Source of the DNA: Fibrobacter sp.
Lineage (GTDB): Bacteria; Fibrobacterota; Fibrobacteria; Fibrobacterales; Fibrobacteraceae
Reading direction: 5' to 3'
Assembly (NCBI GenBank): GCA_024398965.1
Contig: JAKSIF010000003.1
Span: forward strand, 124,001-188,000
Length of the DNA stretch: 64,000 nt
This document shows, in pieces, positions 1-8,117 of this stretch. The notes below the pieces were generated by a model. The model saw only the letters and a list, made by a program, of their open reading frames with translations, ran no database searches and had not been told where the DNA came from. The position numbers were made by a program, and so were the translations under genes. Within the stretch, counting starts at the first letter, position 1, and each line of letters starts with the position of its first letter.

Positions 1-42
1 TATATTTTTTTTTTGTGTTAAACTTTTTTAGGGTAAAAGAAA

Positions 43-1269
43 ATGAAGAATAATGACACAAATAATTCCCTACAAATCCTTGAAGACTTTAATAAAACTT
101 ATTTTGATAGAAAAACAACAAATAGTTCGGAAACTCAAATAGCTCAGTTGTTTGAAAATAATTGTTCAAATTGGGAAAAAAATATACACCTTCTTTACCA
201 TGGTAATTCTGTTGATGGAATGTATGGTTCCGCGCTACTTACATATTCTGCTATTATTGATCATATTGAAGTGTTTAGTCTCGATCGTTTAGAAAAATTA
301 CGAAAAAGGATTGACAATTACGAAAAAAAAGTAAAATTCCATTTAAAACGAAAAGCAGAATTGTATAGCAATCTTGCAAATGTGTACGCGAAAAAGAATC
401 TTGATAATGATTCTGTAGAATGTTTCAAAAAATATTTTTTCTATTTATTTAGTGAAGCGAATAAAGAAATTCATGAAGAAATAATTTGTTTTGCATTTCA
501 TAGTCTTTCAAAACACATGTTTTACAATTTAAGTGAAGAAACGTTGAATGTTTCATCTCCATTAATGTTTAATGATGTTTTTGATTGTCCTTTAATTAAG
601 TTGCTTGACAATGATGATGGCCCTTCAAAGTTAAAAAAGAGAGCCTTGTGTGACTGTGTAAAAATAGCATGTTTTGATAAGAACGAATTCTTGCCAACAG
701 TTGAAGATTTGCTCTTGCAAAAGAGACGTAAAAAAAATGAAGAAAATAATGAAGATGAATATTGCAATGAACTTTTATGGAGTCATTATGCAGATTATCA
801 CAAAGGCATTTGCATTGAATATGTTTTTAATTCTTCTTTATTTAATTCCGCACAAACCGATTCCACGATAGTGTCTTTCTTTAAAGATGTTAACTATCTT
901 GATAATATTGATTCAATAAAGAATGGGACATACATAAATTTACTTGATGGATTTTTTGTAAAATCAAGAGCTTGGCGGTATGAAAATGAACTAAGATTCT
1001 TCCATTTTGATTTGAACGGTTCTGGTGATTATAGTTCCGTAAAAATTCCAAATTGTGTGAAGTCTATAACATTTGGTGCTCAATGCCCTGAAAAGGATAA
1101 GATTCTCGTCATGAAACTCATGCATAATAGGAATTATTCCTTTAATGGTCGAAGTGATAATAAAATCGAATTTTATCAAATGAAACCTGACGATAAGATT
1201 TTTGGAAAAGTAAAAAGAGAATTGATTACGCTTAAAAAAGATAAAGTACATGTAAAAGGATTAATTTAG
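43..1269 (+). CDS. DUF2971 family protein
   Basis: A 408-residue soluble protein with no signal peptide or membrane segment. The C-terminal half matches the DUF2971 pattern: SLSKHMFYNLSEETLNVSSP near residue 155, then FNDVFDCP, LWSHYADYHKGICIEY around residue 246, and WRYENELRF near residue 312. DUF2971 proteins are common in accessory and defence regions; their biochemical role is not established. The N-terminal ~150 residues are charged and helical, and I do not recognise them. The ATG is preceded by a weak AGGG about nine bases upstream. The gene is AT-rich, unlike the prophage genes downstream, and stands alone. Family call fairly sure, function unknown. Confidence 0.75.
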   Translation: MKNNDTNNSLQILEDFNKTYFDRKTTNSSETQIAQLFENNCSNWEKNIHLLYHGNSVDGMYGSALLTYSAIIDHIEVFSLDRLEKLRKRIDNYEKKVKFHLKRKAELYSNLANVYAKKNLDNDSVECFKKYFFYLFSEANKEIHEEIICFAFHSLSKHMFYNLSEETLNVSSPLMFNDVFDCPLIKLLDNDDGPSKLKKRALCDCVKIACFDKNEFLPTVEDLLLQKRRKKNEENNEDEYCNELLWSHYADYHKGICIEYVFNSSLFNSAQTDSTIVSFFKDVNYLDNIDSIKNGTYINLLDGFFVKSRAWRYENELRFFHFDLNGSGDYSSVKIPNCVKSITFGAQCPEKDKILVMKLMHNRNYSFNGRSDNKIEFYQMKPDDKIFGKVKRELITLKKDKVHVKGLI

Positions 1270-1306
1270 TGGAGGGTAAATCAGTTTTTGGGAGGTAAAT
1301 AAACGC

Positions 1307-1408
1307 ATGGTGAACCTTTTTCGCTATGCGATGAACGCGAGCGATGCTGTCTCTTTGCAGGAAAATGTCGTGGGAACTGTTGAGGGCCAATTCATTCATG
1401 AACATTAA
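1307..1408 (+). CDS. possible 33-residue ORF
   Basis: A short ORF (MVNLFRYAMNASDAVSLQEN...) begins with ATG about eleven bases after a GGGAGG Shine-Dalgarno-like sequence and ends with TAA. Its base composition is richer in GC than the surrounding AT-rich stretch. It could be a small gene or the surviving 5' end of a lost gene. I recognise no family. The rest of the 1270-1517 gap shows nothing I can support. Confidence 0.2.
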   Translation: MVNLFRYAMNASDAVSLQENVVGTVEGQFIHEH

Positions 1409-1517
1409 ATTAGGTCAAAGGGATTTAATAGCGAGAATTACGCCAAATAAAAGCAAAAGAGACCAAAAAAACATTTGAAAAATATAAATTGTCGTTTTGA
1501 TTTTGGAGATTACGATT

Positions 1518-1579
1518 GTGAGAAAATTTAGTGAATTAGAAAAAAAATAATAAAGTCTTTAGTAGAGGGGGCAAATGAT
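1518..1579 (+). other. out-of-frame N-terminus with A8 tract
   Basis: GTG at 1518 has a good Shine-Dalgarno (GGAG at 1505-1508) and reads MRKFSELEKK before a TAA directly after a run of eight A's (1540-1547). With one extra A the frame would continue as IIKSLVEGAND and run into the downstream ORF starting at 1580. This fits a gene disrupted by, or expressed through slippage at, a homopolymer. A sequencing error in the A run is also possible. Confidence 0.5.
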
Positions 1580-2392
1580 GTGAAAAGCAATTTCCCCATC
1601 AATATTCTTGATAAATGGTTCTGCACTTATAAATTTGATTTTTATGGAAACAATCCTGAAAAGCCGATCCTGATTTTTAGAGTTCCCAAGGGAAGTGTCG
1701 TAAAAGTGGATGATGTTATTTCAATAAGCATGAAGCTGTTTGAAATATCAATGCTTCTGAATTTTTTGGAGGAAAATGGTTTAATTCAACTAATAAATTA
1801 TAATGGTATTGTTCTTCGTGAATGGACGCCTAATGGGAACATTACAAATTATGACGATCTAACTTATGTTATTGATAAAAAAGTTGCAGATGCTCTGGTA
1901 AAATGCATCAACAATTCAGTATTTGTTGGTCAGACTTTAAAGGACATGGTTGATAATGATTTTAAATCCATTGAAGAACAGGCATTAGACGAAGCAAAGA
2001 AACAGACTGCAAACTCACTGACCCAGCTAAAAGAGGCTCAGGCGCAAACTAAATTGAGTCTGTTTGCTGTAGTTGTAGCTCTTATTGGTGTTGTTGTTGC
2101 TGTTCTTTTAAGCCGTTGTTCTGTAACATTGGATGAAAAACAGGAACTTTTTAAACATCCAATAAAGGTTACCGATTCTACTTTGCAAAAAACTGTTGAA
2201 ATTTCTTATGATAGTACTGTCAAATTATTTGATTCTATATTTGTTATCAAATCTATGGATTCTACGTTATTCCAACTAGAATCTATTAAAAGTATTGCCA
2301 AAGATATTCAGAATCATCAAGCTGACACGTTGGTGGTAAAAAAAATTATAAATATACCCCCAAAAAATCGTAAAGATTCATCAAAAAAATAA
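1580..2392 (+). CDS. hypothetical protein with one transmembrane helix
   Basis: A 270-residue protein of unknown family. The first ~150 residues look like a mixed alpha/beta soluble domain. A glutamine- and alanine-rich helix follows at about 135-160, then one hydrophobic helix (LFAVVVALIGVVVAVLL, about residues 161-177). The remaining ~90 residues are hydrophilic and end in a lysine/serine-rich tail. The GTG used here is the first in-frame start but is awkwardly placed, since upstream ATGs read straight into a stop. The real start is probably GTG 1518, displaced by a one-base deletion in an A8 run. It ends one base before the convergent phage spike gene. Function unknown. Confidence 0.5.
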   Translation: MKSNFPINILDKWFCTYKFDFYGNNPEKPILIFRVPKGSVVKVDDVISISMKLFEISMLLNFLEENGLIQLINYNGIVLREWTPNGNITNYDDLTYVIDKKVADALVKCINNSVFVGQTLKDMVDNDFKSIEEQALDEAKKQTANSLTQLKEAQAQTKLSLFAVVVALIGVVVAVLLSRCSVTLDEKQELFKHPIKVTDSTLQKTVEISYDSTVKLFDSIFVIKSMDSTLFQLESIKSIAKDIQNHQADTLVVKKIINIPPKNRKDSSKK

Positions 2393-2393
2393 T

Positions 2394-3098
2394 TTAGTTT
2401 GGCTGAGGCGGCGAATAAACCATAGGAGGCGCAGGTGCGCCAGTCGCAGCTGTTGCATGAGTATGACCCAGGAATGACAGCGTAGGCGTGGAGAAATCCG
2501 CGCCTTTTACGTTTCCAGACGCTTCCACATCGCCCTTGCTGGCGATGTTTCCATCAACGTCCAGCTTGCCTGTGCCCGAAATGTTGCCATCTACGCTCAA
2601 AGCGCCTGTGATTTCCACGTTTTCCGCAGAAAGTTCAACTTTTTTTGCATTTATTTTGACATTTCCCTCACGATCCACCGATATAATGGTTGCAGCTTCC
2701 TCATTGATGCGCCTCATGGGAATCGCTAGAAGGTTCAGCAGATCATTTCCGGAAAAGCTCATTGGAAGTGAGGCTTCTTCACCCCAGGTTTCCTTCTTCC
2801 AGTTTCGAATATCGCGGCTGCTGCTTATGCAAAGAACGGTGTCGCCAGCGTCCAGCTCATATTCCACATGAACGGTCTTTGTGCCGATCCATAGGACAGG
2901 CACATTCCGGATAGCCATCAGCTTTCCGTCCTTTAGAGGCTCCATCTGCATATTGCGCAGACAGTTTCGAACACTTGGACGTACATTGACGGAGCCATCA
3001 TCGTTCACGCTGACAATGACCGCGGGGAAGGCTGTCTCAAAATCCTCCATCTTGTTATCGAAGAAGCGATCCAGAAGTTTTGCGATGCTGTTTGCCAT
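2394..3098 (-). CDS. phage baseplate spike protein (Gp138-type N-terminus)
   Basis: A 234-residue protein likely to form the membrane-piercing tip under the tail tube. The N-terminal ~120 residues look like the OB-fold domain of Gp138/gp45-type spikes (PAVIVSVNDDGSVNVRPSVR, later DAGDTVLCISSSRDIRNW). Residues ~140-200 are short valine/asparagine/glycine repeats (VKINAKKVELSAENVEITGA, LSVDGNISGTGKLDVDGNIA), as expected for a trimeric beta-helix. The C-terminus has GHTHATA. A histidine-x-histidine motif at this position binds iron at the apex of the P2 and Mu-type spikes. It directly follows the hub gene (3099-4097), with no gap. Confidence 0.75.
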   Translation of the reverse strand: MANSIAKLLDRFFDNKMEDFETAFPAVIVSVNDDGSVNVRPSVRNCLRNMQMEPLKDGKLMAIRNVPVLWIGTKTVHVEYELDAGDTVLCISSSRDIRNWKKETWGEEASLPMSFSGNDLLNLLAIPMRRINEEAATIISVDREGNVKINAKKVELSAENVEITGALSVDGNISGTGKLDVDGNIASKGDVEASGNVKGADFSTPTLSFLGHTHATAATGAPAPPMVYSPPQPN

Positions 3099-4097
3099 TT
3101 ACCAGTTTGCCTCGTTGGCTTCGCATTCAATCGTGAAATCCGAGCCATAGTTGGAACCGCGGAAATTGCATTCCGTGATGATGAAGTTTCCCTTGATTGT
3201 CATGGATTTTACGCTGTCATACTCGTCGCCGCAGCTTGAGTCTATGTTCACAAAGATGTTTGGCGCAAATTTTGGTGAAATAAGCGCAGTAAAGCGTACT
3301 TTCCTTGTTCGGTCGATTTCTTTGCTGGGCTTATTTTCAGCCGACTGTTCGTCGCTTTCATTCTGTGAGAAAAGGAAGAAGGTGGGGTCATCGCCAAAGT
3401 TTACCTTGTTGATGCTTTCGTCTCTGATTTCTTCTGCATGGAGTAAACCGCTTTGAAAATCCAGCCTGATTTGTTCCGTTTCCATTGTCTTTTCATCTTC
3501 ACTAATGACAATCATTTCGTTATTGTCGAAATATAGGTGCATTCTGAACTTTGGAATAAGGATATTGTCGCGGAAACTTATGACAGCCTGACGAAATGTT
3601 GCCGAAACGCCATATTCTATGCCGATGGGTTCTGACAGCTTTGTCTGGCTTCCTGCTCGGAGAGCGATTCCGGCATAATCGCAAAGTTCCTGTAGACATT
3701 TTTTTACCGTCATATCCTCCTTAAAGAGGAACGCACAATTCAGACGTGCAAGCTGGTAGAACGTTCCACGCGCAGAAACGCAGGTGAGGATAAGCTCAAC
3801 GTCCTTTCCGACGCGCCTGGGGACAGCCATTCCGATTTGGCCTACAAATATGTTTCCTACAGTCTCGTCTTGATGCCCTGCCTGCAACAGGACGCTGTTT
3901 CCTTCACTCATGACGAAGTTTATTGTGTCCGGGCTCGGATTATAAACAGTGATGGTAGCCTCGTTATCGTACCATTCGATGGAACGGATAACTTCAAAGT
4001 CAATATCGAACTGGGAAAGGTCCTTGCAGTCCTCGCTGGTGATGTTGCCAACAGCGAACTTTCCTATGAATAGTCGAACGATTCTGCCGAAGGCCAT
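3099..4097 (-). CDS. phage tail hub-like protein
   Basis: A 332-residue protein between the plug protein and the spike. Position and sequence (NITSEDCKDLSQFDIDFEVI, NEATITVYNPSPDT near residues 45-58, FVGQIGMAVPR near 103) suggest a beta-rich hub of the gp27/gpD class that links the tail tube to the spike. The last ~100 residues include TRKVRFTALISPKFAPNIFV, also beta-rich. The start codon overlaps the stop of the upstream gene by one base (TAATG arrangement), so translational coupling is likely. Function is inferred from synteny more than from similarity. Confidence 0.6.
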   Translation of the reverse strand: MAFGRIVRLFIGKFAVGNITSEDCKDLSQFDIDFEVIRSIEWYDNEATITVYNPSPDTINFVMSEGNSVLLQAGHQDETVGNIFVGQIGMAVPRRVGKDVELILTCVSARGTFYQLARLNCAFLFKEDMTVKKCLQELCDYAGIALRAGSQTKLSEPIGIEYGVSATFRQAVISFRDNILIPKFRMHLYFDNNEMIVISEDEKTMETEQIRLDFQSGLLHAEEIRDESINKVNFGDDPTFFLFSQNESDEQSAENKPSKEIDRTRKVRFTALISPKFAPNIFVNIDSSCGDEYDSVKSMTIKGNFIITECNFRGSNYGSDFTIECEANEANW

Positions 4098-4441
4098 TAG
4101 AGCATACCCGCCTTTTCGAAGACGGCAACATCAGCCTTTGTTAGATAATGGAGAACGTAGGCTTTTCCTAGATTGTCGTGATTTAATTGTTCCTTGCAAG
4201 TCTTTTCTCGCTTAAATATGGCAAGATCGCCATTGTCAAGCACCTCATTTCTACTTTTTAACAGGCGAGAATTTGGGACAAGTCTGATTCCGCAACGTTT
4301 TCCGTTGACCGTTTCAAAGTCTGCAAACCAGTTTCCATCCCTCCAGTTCCAAAGAAGCCGGATTGAGAGCATGACGCCCTCGATATTGACTCGCTCCACC
4401 ATGTAGGAGCCCCCGCTAGTCTCTATGGGTATCTTTATCAT
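4097..4441 (-). CDS. small phage baseplate protein (plug-like)
   Basis: A 114-residue protein lying between the Dit-like and hub-like genes, overlapping both by one to four bases. The first ~60 residues form a compact beta pattern (IPIETSGGSYMVERVNIEGV, then LLWNWRDGNWFADF). This resembles the small DUF6983-type baseplate plug domain found at the same place in cyanophage Pam3-like tails. The C-terminal 40 residues are helical and charged. Assigned mainly on position; residue-level similarity was judged by eye. Confidence 0.5.
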   Translation of the reverse strand: MIKIPIETSGGSYMVERVNIEGVMLSIRLLWNWRDGNWFADFETVNGKRCGIRLVPNSRLLKSRNEVLDNGDLAIFKREKTCKEQLNHDNLGKAYVLHYLTKADVAVFEKAGML

Positions 4442-5157
4442 GCGTATTCCCTTCCTATGGATTCGTTCATCTTGTTTACGGCCTCGTCTGCGCTTTCGCT
4501 TGCGTCACCGCTGACGTTTCCTGCGTTGGCCTTCTTGCTCATTGCCTGCTGTTCCGCGTTGTTCTGGGAGGCTGGTTCTGCTGGGTTCCATTCTCCGCTG
4601 AGGTTTTCGCTGGAGAAGTTTGCTGTCCTGATCTCACGCAGGGTCAATTCGAACTTGACGCTTTCACCGTCCTCGGCTCCACGCGTCGCGTGTAGGCTTT
4701 GGATCGCCATTTCCTCATAGACTTCAAGGCAAGTGATGATACGGACTTTCTGACGCGCCTTGGCGATGGCACAGAGCTGTTCCCAGCGCTTGAGCGCGGT
4801 ATTGGTGACAGCTTCCGCCTCCTGGATTTCAACCTTGTCCTTCCAGGTTCTGCTATTTCGTGTGCCATCCTCATTGACAAAGCCACCCTCACCGTTGATT
4901 GTGTGGTTTGTGAACATTCCCGTGACCTTGACGCTTCGCAGCTTCTGCTGGACGTGATCGCTGATTGTGGCACCGTTTTCAACGGCATGGTCGGTAATGT
5001 CAAATTCCAGCTCATGGCTTTCGTCCACAAGCAGGTCGAAGGGAAGGTTCTCAAGTCCGAAGTTCTCGTTTCGCGTGAACAGGGAGGCCGCTATGACGTG
5101 GGGCGGGTTCTTATATCTGGAATAGATATTGAGGGCTGTGCTGACAAAGCCAATCAT
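4438..5157 (-). CDS. Dit-like phage tail protein
   Basis: A 239-residue protein following the tape measure gene with a 4-base overlap. Residues ~25-170 resemble the Dit-like N-terminal tail domain: NLPFDLLVDESHELEFDITD, then DHVQQKLRSVKVTGMFTNHT, and later WEQLCAIAKARQKVRIITCL. Such proteins form the ring joining tail tube and baseplate. The last ~60 residues are low-complexity, rich in alanine, serine and glutamate (PASQNNAEQQAMSKKANAGN). Confidence is good for a tail role, moderate for the exact family. Confidence 0.6.
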   Translation of the reverse strand: MIGFVSTALNIYSRYKNPPHVIAASLFTRNENFGLENLPFDLLVDESHELEFDITDHAVENGATISDHVQQKLRSVKVTGMFTNHTINGEGGFVNEDGTRNSRTWKDKVEIQEAEAVTNTALKRWEQLCAIAKARQKVRIITCLEVYEEMAIQSLHATRGAEDGESVKFELTLREIRTANFSSENLSGEWNPAEPASQNNAEQQAMSKKANAGNVSGDASESADEAVNKMNESIGREYA

Positions 5158-7019
5158 AGTGCAAGCGCCTTGACCGCCTCGGAACGGTTCACGAAGGTGA
5201 GCTGGGACTGGAGAAGCGTCCTGAGGTTATCCTTGATGAGTCTTGCCATCATGTCGCTGTCCGTCTTGATGTTGTTCGTGTAGTCGATATTGGTGATGTT
5301 GGTGCTGCCCTTGGCTGTCTTTGCGACAGACTGCATGGCCTTCTGCATTTCCGCATCCAGATCGACGGGGGTGTAGGTGAAATCCACGGGCTTGAAGTCC
5401 ACATCGGGGCCGTTCCCGCTGGAGTTCTTCCAGGGCAGGGAATGGTTCCTGTTCATCTTGGCCTGTCCCTGTCCGATAAGTCCCTGGTAATAGTCGTAGG
5501 CGCCCTTGGCCCTTGCCCAGTTGATAAGGTTCTCTGTCGCCCCATTGGGGAGGCTTCTCATGTCAAATCCTGCTCCAGCAGCCTTGTCCCAGCCTGGATT
5601 CCAGGGGATGCTTGGCATCTTCTTCATGAGTTCCTTTTCTTCCGGAGTCATGAGCTTTTCATAGTCCTTCATGGATCGCTGCCAGCTTCCTCTTTCCTTT
5701 GTTGCACGTTCTATTTCGCCAGCGGCCTCCTCCCTTCGCGCCTCACGCAGTTTTTCGTTGGCGAGGTCCACAAGAAGGTTGCCTGCCTCCCAAATCTTCT
5801 GCAGTCCCCAGACGGTTGCGGTAAACAGTCCAGCCTTGAGGAATCCTTGCCAGCTCATTCCTAGTCCGTTGAGGGACTTTCCGAACGCGATAGAACCCTT
5901 CTGGGCTGAATCCATCATGGGAATGACGAATTTCATGGCTCCTACAAAGGCCATTGTGGAGACGGGTGCCTGCGCGAAGATGTTCAGCAGGGTGGAAACA
6001 CCGTTTGCGAACGAGGCGATTGCACCTACATTCTGGCTGAGAGTGCCGATGAGGGACTTGAGTACATTTCCGAAGCTGTGGAACAGTTTCCTTATCGAGG
6101 GCATATTTACCTTGATTTCGCGAGCTAAATCTGCAAATACAGGCAGAAGTTCCCTACCGACTTCTTCCTTGACGTCTCCAATCTCATTCTGGAGCTGGGT
6201 TATCTTTCCTGCGTCGGTATTCGCCATTTCCTTGGCGAATCCCCTTATGCTTTCAAGAGTCTTTTCCAGCGCAGCAACTTGCATATCCTCGGTGACGATA
6301 CCGCCATCCTGCTTGATTTTCTGCAGTTGTTTGATGGCACTGGTATCAAAGCCCTGTTGTTCCAGCGTCATTGTACGTCCGGTAGTGATTGCGCCAAGTA
6401 GGGTCTGTGCATAGCTTTTGAGTTGATCTGCGTTTGCTTCGCCACCGTTGGTGGAGCGGGCGGCATAGTCCGCGACCATCTGCATCATTCTCTTGGAATT
6501 ATCTACGCCCTTGATGCGGTTCGTCCAGGTTGAGGCTGCGGAAAGCAGGCCTTCATCGCCATACATGCTATTTTCCTGGATTCTTGATGCAAATTTTTGC
6601 AATTCGCCAAAACGGTCGGCATTGCCGTTCCTTTGCATCTGGAACTTCAGGCTACGTTCCGCTTGATCCTGCAGCTTGAAAGCCTCTACACCTTCCTTTC
6701 CAAAGCCAATGAGTTTGGAAATGCCTTGAAACCCTGCATAGGCAGCGACAGCGCCTGCGATAACGCCCTTGAGCTTGGAGAAAGAACCTTCCAGCTTATG
6801 TGTTTCCTTCTGGGCGTCCCTAGTAGCGTCCGCGATCTTGTGAGTTTCCTTGGCGGCTCTTTCAGCTTCCTTGCCGACGTTCGACGTTTCCTTTGAAAGT
6901 CTTGTCGCGTCGTCTCCAGTCTTTCCCATGGAGTCCTGAAAGCGTCCAAGGGCGGCGCTGAGGTCTCCATCGTCAACCTGGAACCGCACCGTCTGTACAA
7001 ATTCGTTCTCGTCAGCCAT
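5154..7019 (-). CDS. phage tape measure protein
   Basis: A 621-residue tape measure protein, which sets tail length and is packed in the tube. It opens with VQTVRFQVDDGDLSAALGRF, a typical tape-measure beginning, then a long heptad-rich helical region (about residues 30-80). Small hydrophobic, alanine/glycine-rich segments follow (LKGVIAGAVAAYAGFQGISK near residue 83; FVGAMKFVIPMM near 360). The C-terminus has NITNIDYTNNIKTDSDMMAR, seen in many tail proteins of this class. It is short for a tape measure, which implies a fairly short tail. It overlaps the preceding chaperone-like gene by eight bases and the Dit-like gene by four. Confidence 0.8.
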   Translation of the reverse strand: MADENEFVQTVRFQVDDGDLSAALGRFQDSMGKTGDDATRLSKETSNVGKEAERAAKETHKIADATRDAQKETHKLEGSFSKLKGVIAGAVAAYAGFQGISKLIGFGKEGVEAFKLQDQAERSLKFQMQRNGNADRFGELQKFASRIQENSMYGDEGLLSAASTWTNRIKGVDNSKRMMQMVADYAARSTNGGEANADQLKSYAQTLLGAITTGRTMTLEQQGFDTSAIKQLQKIKQDGGIVTEDMQVAALEKTLESIRGFAKEMANTDAGKITQLQNEIGDVKEEVGRELLPVFADLAREIKVNMPSIRKLFHSFGNVLKSLIGTLSQNVGAIASFANGVSTLLNIFAQAPVSTMAFVGAMKFVIPMMDSAQKGSIAFGKSLNGLGMSWQGFLKAGLFTATVWGLQKIWEAGNLLVDLANEKLREARREEAAGEIERATKERGSWQRSMKDYEKLMTPEEKELMKKMPSIPWNPGWDKAAGAGFDMRSLPNGATENLINWARAKGAYDYYQGLIGQGQAKMNRNHSLPWKNSSGNGPDVDFKPVDFTYTPVDLDAEMQKAMQSVAKTAKGSTNITNIDYTNNIKTDSDMMARLIKDNLRTLLQSQLTFVNRSEAVKALAL

Positions 7020-7269
7020 TGTCTGGTTTGCTCCTTTGCTGTTGGTAATATTCGCCCCAGGCGCTCCTGTAATCGTTTTCCATATCCAGATAGGAACAGA
7101 AAGCCATCATTCGATCAAAAGTCCAATTCCTCTCTATATCGGAAAGCGGAACACGCGCCTTGCTGACTATGCGCCAGATTGGAGCGTATTCCGCTGCTGT
7201 TCCCTCCAGTGTACCGATTTTGCCGAGTTTTTGAAGGTCCTCTGCGTCGGTATCGCTGAAAGATGCCAC
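7012..7269 (-). CDS. second tail assembly chaperone-like ORF
   Basis: An 85-residue ORF between the chaperone-like gene and the tape measure, the position of the G/T-type second chaperone. The only possible start near its 5' end is GTG 7269, which has no Shine-Dalgarno. The frame stays open upstream of that GTG, across the stop codon of the previous gene (TAA at 7289-7287). It could therefore be translated as a -1 frameshift extension of 7287-7688. No canonical slippery heptamer was found. Contains AEYAPIWRIVSKARVPLSDI and a C-terminal WGEYYQQQR. Confidence 0.6.
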   Translation of the reverse strand: MASFSDTDAEDLQKLGKIGTLEGTAAEYAPIWRIVSKARVPLSDIERNWTFDRMMAFCSYLDMENDYRSAWGEYYQQQRSKPDNG

Positions 7270-7286
7270 TATCGGATTTGAATAGT

Positions 7287-7688
7287 TTAGGCTCCAGCCT
7301 GTTCCGTCGCCGGGGCCTCCACGAAAGGGCTGAGTTTCTCCAGCTTCCAGACCTTGAGAAGGATTGTGTACAACTCGCTGCGATTTGCAGCAAATTGTTC
7401 CGCGATGGCGTCACAGGAATCAAGTCTGTGATGCTTCTGCCCCTTATTGACGACCGTAACGCGGGAGAGGGTTGTTTCTACCAGCCAGCGGAAATCCTTT
7501 TCGGAAAGTTCCGAGATTGTGCTAGCCAAGGTGGCGAAGGCGTCAATTTCGTTGGAAATATCAATCCCCATCTGGGCCATGCGCCCAATAAGCCCGAGAA
7601 CCTTTCTGTCAAGGTTCAGGGCTTCAAATCCGGTATGACAGATGAGCTGATAGTCGTTCTTGCCTACAGTGAAGTTAATTGTTTCCAT
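7287..7688 (-). CDS. phage tail assembly chaperone-like protein
   Basis: A 133-residue helical protein encoded between the tube and the tape measure, where tailed phages carry the chaperone that coats the tape measure protein during assembly. It contains YQLICHTGFEALNLDRKVLG near the start and SELSEKDFRWLVETTLSRVT in the middle. It begins with ATG a few bases after the tube gene stop. The short acidic/alanine-rich C-terminus may be extended by a -1 frameshift into 7012-7269. Family assigned from position and general helical character. Confidence 0.6.
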   Translation of the reverse strand: METINFTVGKNDYQLICHTGFEALNLDRKVLGLIGRMAQMGIDISNEIDAFATLASTISELSEKDFRWLVETTLSRVTVVNKGQKHHRLDSCDAIAEQFAANRSELYTILLKVWKLEKLSPFVEAPATEQAGA

Positions 7689-7691
7689 AAA

Positions 7692-8105
7692 TTATCCCTC
7701 AAATACGGCTTCGCCCTTGACGCGAAGCGTGACTGTCCTTGCCGCGGCTGCGCGTCCACGGGTTGCACTTCCCATACTGTGAATCCAGCATTGTCCGAGA
7801 ATGGAGAAAGGACCGTTCAGATCAACGAAAGAAAACAGGTAAGGCCCTGCCTTGGTTTCCTCGTCGGCAATACGCAATGCTTCCAGCTTTGCAAGCTGAG
7901 GACTTGTTTGCATGAACGGAACAGTGACTGTGTAGAGCTTGCGCACCATGCGGGAGCGTTCGATACAGCCGTTGCTACCTTCTGTGACCTCCCATTCGTC
8001 ACCCTCCTTGGTGATGGTGATGTCACCAAGGAAGTCGGAAAGTTCGATGCCTTCCACAGCCATATTGACCAAGGTATGGTCGTAGGTTCCTACAAGATTG
8101 GACAT
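7692..8105 (-). CDS. phage tail tube protein (DUF3277-like)
   Basis: A 137-residue beta-rich protein right after the sheath gene, the usual place of the tube subunit in contractile tails. It reads GTYDHTLVNMAVEGIELSDF, then GDITITKEGDEWEVTEGSNG, VTVPFMQTSPQL and FVDLNGPFSILGQCWI. This matches the DUF3277 structural protein pattern, which pairs with DUF3383 sheaths. An AGGAG-like Shine-Dalgarno lies upstream (AAGGAGAACTGCAAATG). Polymerises inside the sheath as the DNA conduit, by family knowledge. Confidence 0.65.
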   Translation of the reverse strand: MSNLVGTYDHTLVNMAVEGIELSDFLGDITITKEGDEWEVTEGSNGCIERSRMVRKLYTVTVPFMQTSPQLAKLEALRIADEETKAGPYLFSFVDLNGPFSILGQCWIHSMGSATRGRAAAARTVTLRVKGEAVFEG

Positions 8106-8117
8106 TTGCAGTTCTCC

